Shown: positions 4,604 to 5,231 of the stretch, one piece after another
How positions within the stretch are numbered: position 1 is the stretch's first letter
How the letters are laid out: the number at the start of each line of letters is the position of its first letter
Assembly: GCA_021782065.1 (NCBI GenBank)
Contig: JAJXVQ010000080.1
Coordinates: 1 to 5,231, forward strand
Length of the DNA: 5,231 nt
Source: Pseudomonadota bacterium
Lineage (GTDB): Bacteria > Pseudomonadota > Gammaproteobacteria > UBA1113
Direction of reading: 5' to 3'
Program-made: the position numbers and the translations under genes
The notes under the pieces: generated by a model
Seen by the model: only the letters and a program-made list of their open reading frames with translations
Told to the model about the DNA's origin: nothing
The model's database searches: none

Positions 4604-5231
4604 TCACCCTTGACAAATCGCATTCGCCATATGGCTTACTGTTCCTGCATAATAGATTGAATTATTATACTGTTCAAACACAAAAAAATTAGCAAATGCT
4701 AACAAACCCGGCCCACCATCAGGCATAATCAACACCGCCTCGGCAGTACTATCCGGAATAGGTTGCCCATTGGTTAAAGTAACACCCGCTTGTTGCCAAG
4801 CAGAAATCGAATGCCAATTGTTTTCACCTACCTTCAAACTTAATTGCGCTGGCACGTTGACTTCATAACCCCAGGGTGCATTCGCTTGCCAACCATGTTG
4901 CACTAAATAATTAGCAATGGAAGCGAAAACATCAGGTAAGCTAGTCCAGATATTTTTACGTCCATCTCCATCGTAATCCACCGCATATTTTTGAATGCTA
5001 GAGGGCATAAACTGTGGTTGTCCAGAAGCCCCTGCCCATTCTCCTATATAGTGCGCATTGTCTATATGTCCTTCGCTCAGTATTTGCAAAGCCTCTAGTA
5101 ATTGCTGATGAAAATAATCGCTACGATTGCTGTAAAACGCTAAGGTCGCTAAAGAGCGTATGACTGAAAACTTTCCCACATAATGACCATAGTTCGTTTC
5201 CATCCCCCATAAAGCAACAATCGCGCAGGGT
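4604..5231 (-). CDS. MltB-type lytic murein transglycosylase, C-terminal part (5' end outside window)
   Basis: Cleaves the MurNAc-GlcNAc bond of peptidoglycan to form 1,6-anhydro products in the periplasm. The reading frame stays open to the window edge (ALWGMETNYG is read across 5210-5184), so the Met codon at 5203 is internal and not the start. The Glu of METNYG (codon 5200-5198) matches the catalytic Glu162 region of E. coli MltB (GVETRWG). Other family motifs follow: GASGQPQFMPSS, YAVDYDGDGRKNIW, YLVQHGWQANAPWGYEV, and a C-terminal FEQYNNSIYYAGTVSHMANAI. It fits the SLT_2 domain, probably the MltB_2 subgroup because of WGYEV. No peptidoglycan-binding domain follows. The stop is 10 bp before dotK, so it appears to lead or belong to the same operon. 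It could be a secretion-dedicated transglycosylase that opens the wall for the T4BSS; that role is inferred from context only. Confidence 0.93.
   Translation of the reverse strand, partial: PCAIVALWGMETNYGHYVGKFSVIRSLATLAFYSNRSDYFHQQLLEALQILSEGHIDNAHYIGEWAGASGQPQFMPSSIQKYAVDYDGDGRKNIWTSLPDVFASIANYLVQHGWQANAPWGYEVNVPAQLSLKVGENNWHSISAWQQAGVTLTNGQPIPDSTAEAVLIMPDGGPGLLAFANFFVFEQYNNSIYYAGTVSHMANAICQG

Noticed and set aside
5201..5203. ATG as the start of the lytic transglycosylase
   Set aside because: The frame stays open upstream (ALWG before METNYG), and the Met lies directly before the catalytic Glu inside the family's conserved core. The true start is beyond the window.

Overview
The window looks like a chromosomal segment of a gammaproteobacterium of the order Legionellales. 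A Coxiellaceae-like organism fits best, because it carries inner-membrane and lipoprotein parts of a Dot/Icm type IVB secretion system (T4BSS), moderate-to-low GC, and a dprA-topA housekeeping pair. The species cannot be told from the sequence alone. Every gene I can support lies on the minus strand, so the text below reads from high to low coordinates.

Right half (5231 to 2099): a tightly packed five-gene run with gaps of 10, 30, 15 and 2 bp. It starts with an MltB-type lytic murein transglycosylase whose 5' part lies outside the window. Next come an OmpA-domain lipoprotein that fits DotK/IcmN, two consecutive full-length DotI/IcmL-family proteins, and a VanX/DdpX-type D-Ala-D-Ala dipeptidase. 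The order dotK - (dotJ position) - dotI matches the Legionella icmN-icmM-icmL order as I remember it. Here the cluster is bracketed by two peptidoglycan enzymes and is not followed by dotH/icmK and dotG/icmE.

Middle (2098 to 1549): about 550 bp with no credible gene, packed with secondary-structure elements. There is a GC-rich block with a compound hairpin, a 14-bp-stem hairpin, a dispersed-repeat-type palindrome, and a 116-bp nested inverted repeat. On the minus strand that inverted repeat folds into a junction with two arms, each showing an AUGGAU loop. A possible dprA promoter lies at the left end of this region.

Left part (1548 to 1): dprA (DNA processing protein for transformation), a 98-bp spacer with two copies of a short GC-rich repeat, and the first 114 codons of topA (DNA topoisomerase I), cut by the window edge. 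The smg gene often found between dprA and topA in gammaproteobacteria is absent.

Functionally, the right-hand run looks like a T4BSS envelope module with local cell-wall remodelling enzymes. The left-hand part is ordinary DNA metabolism. The repeat-rich spacer between them may mark a rearrangement point.
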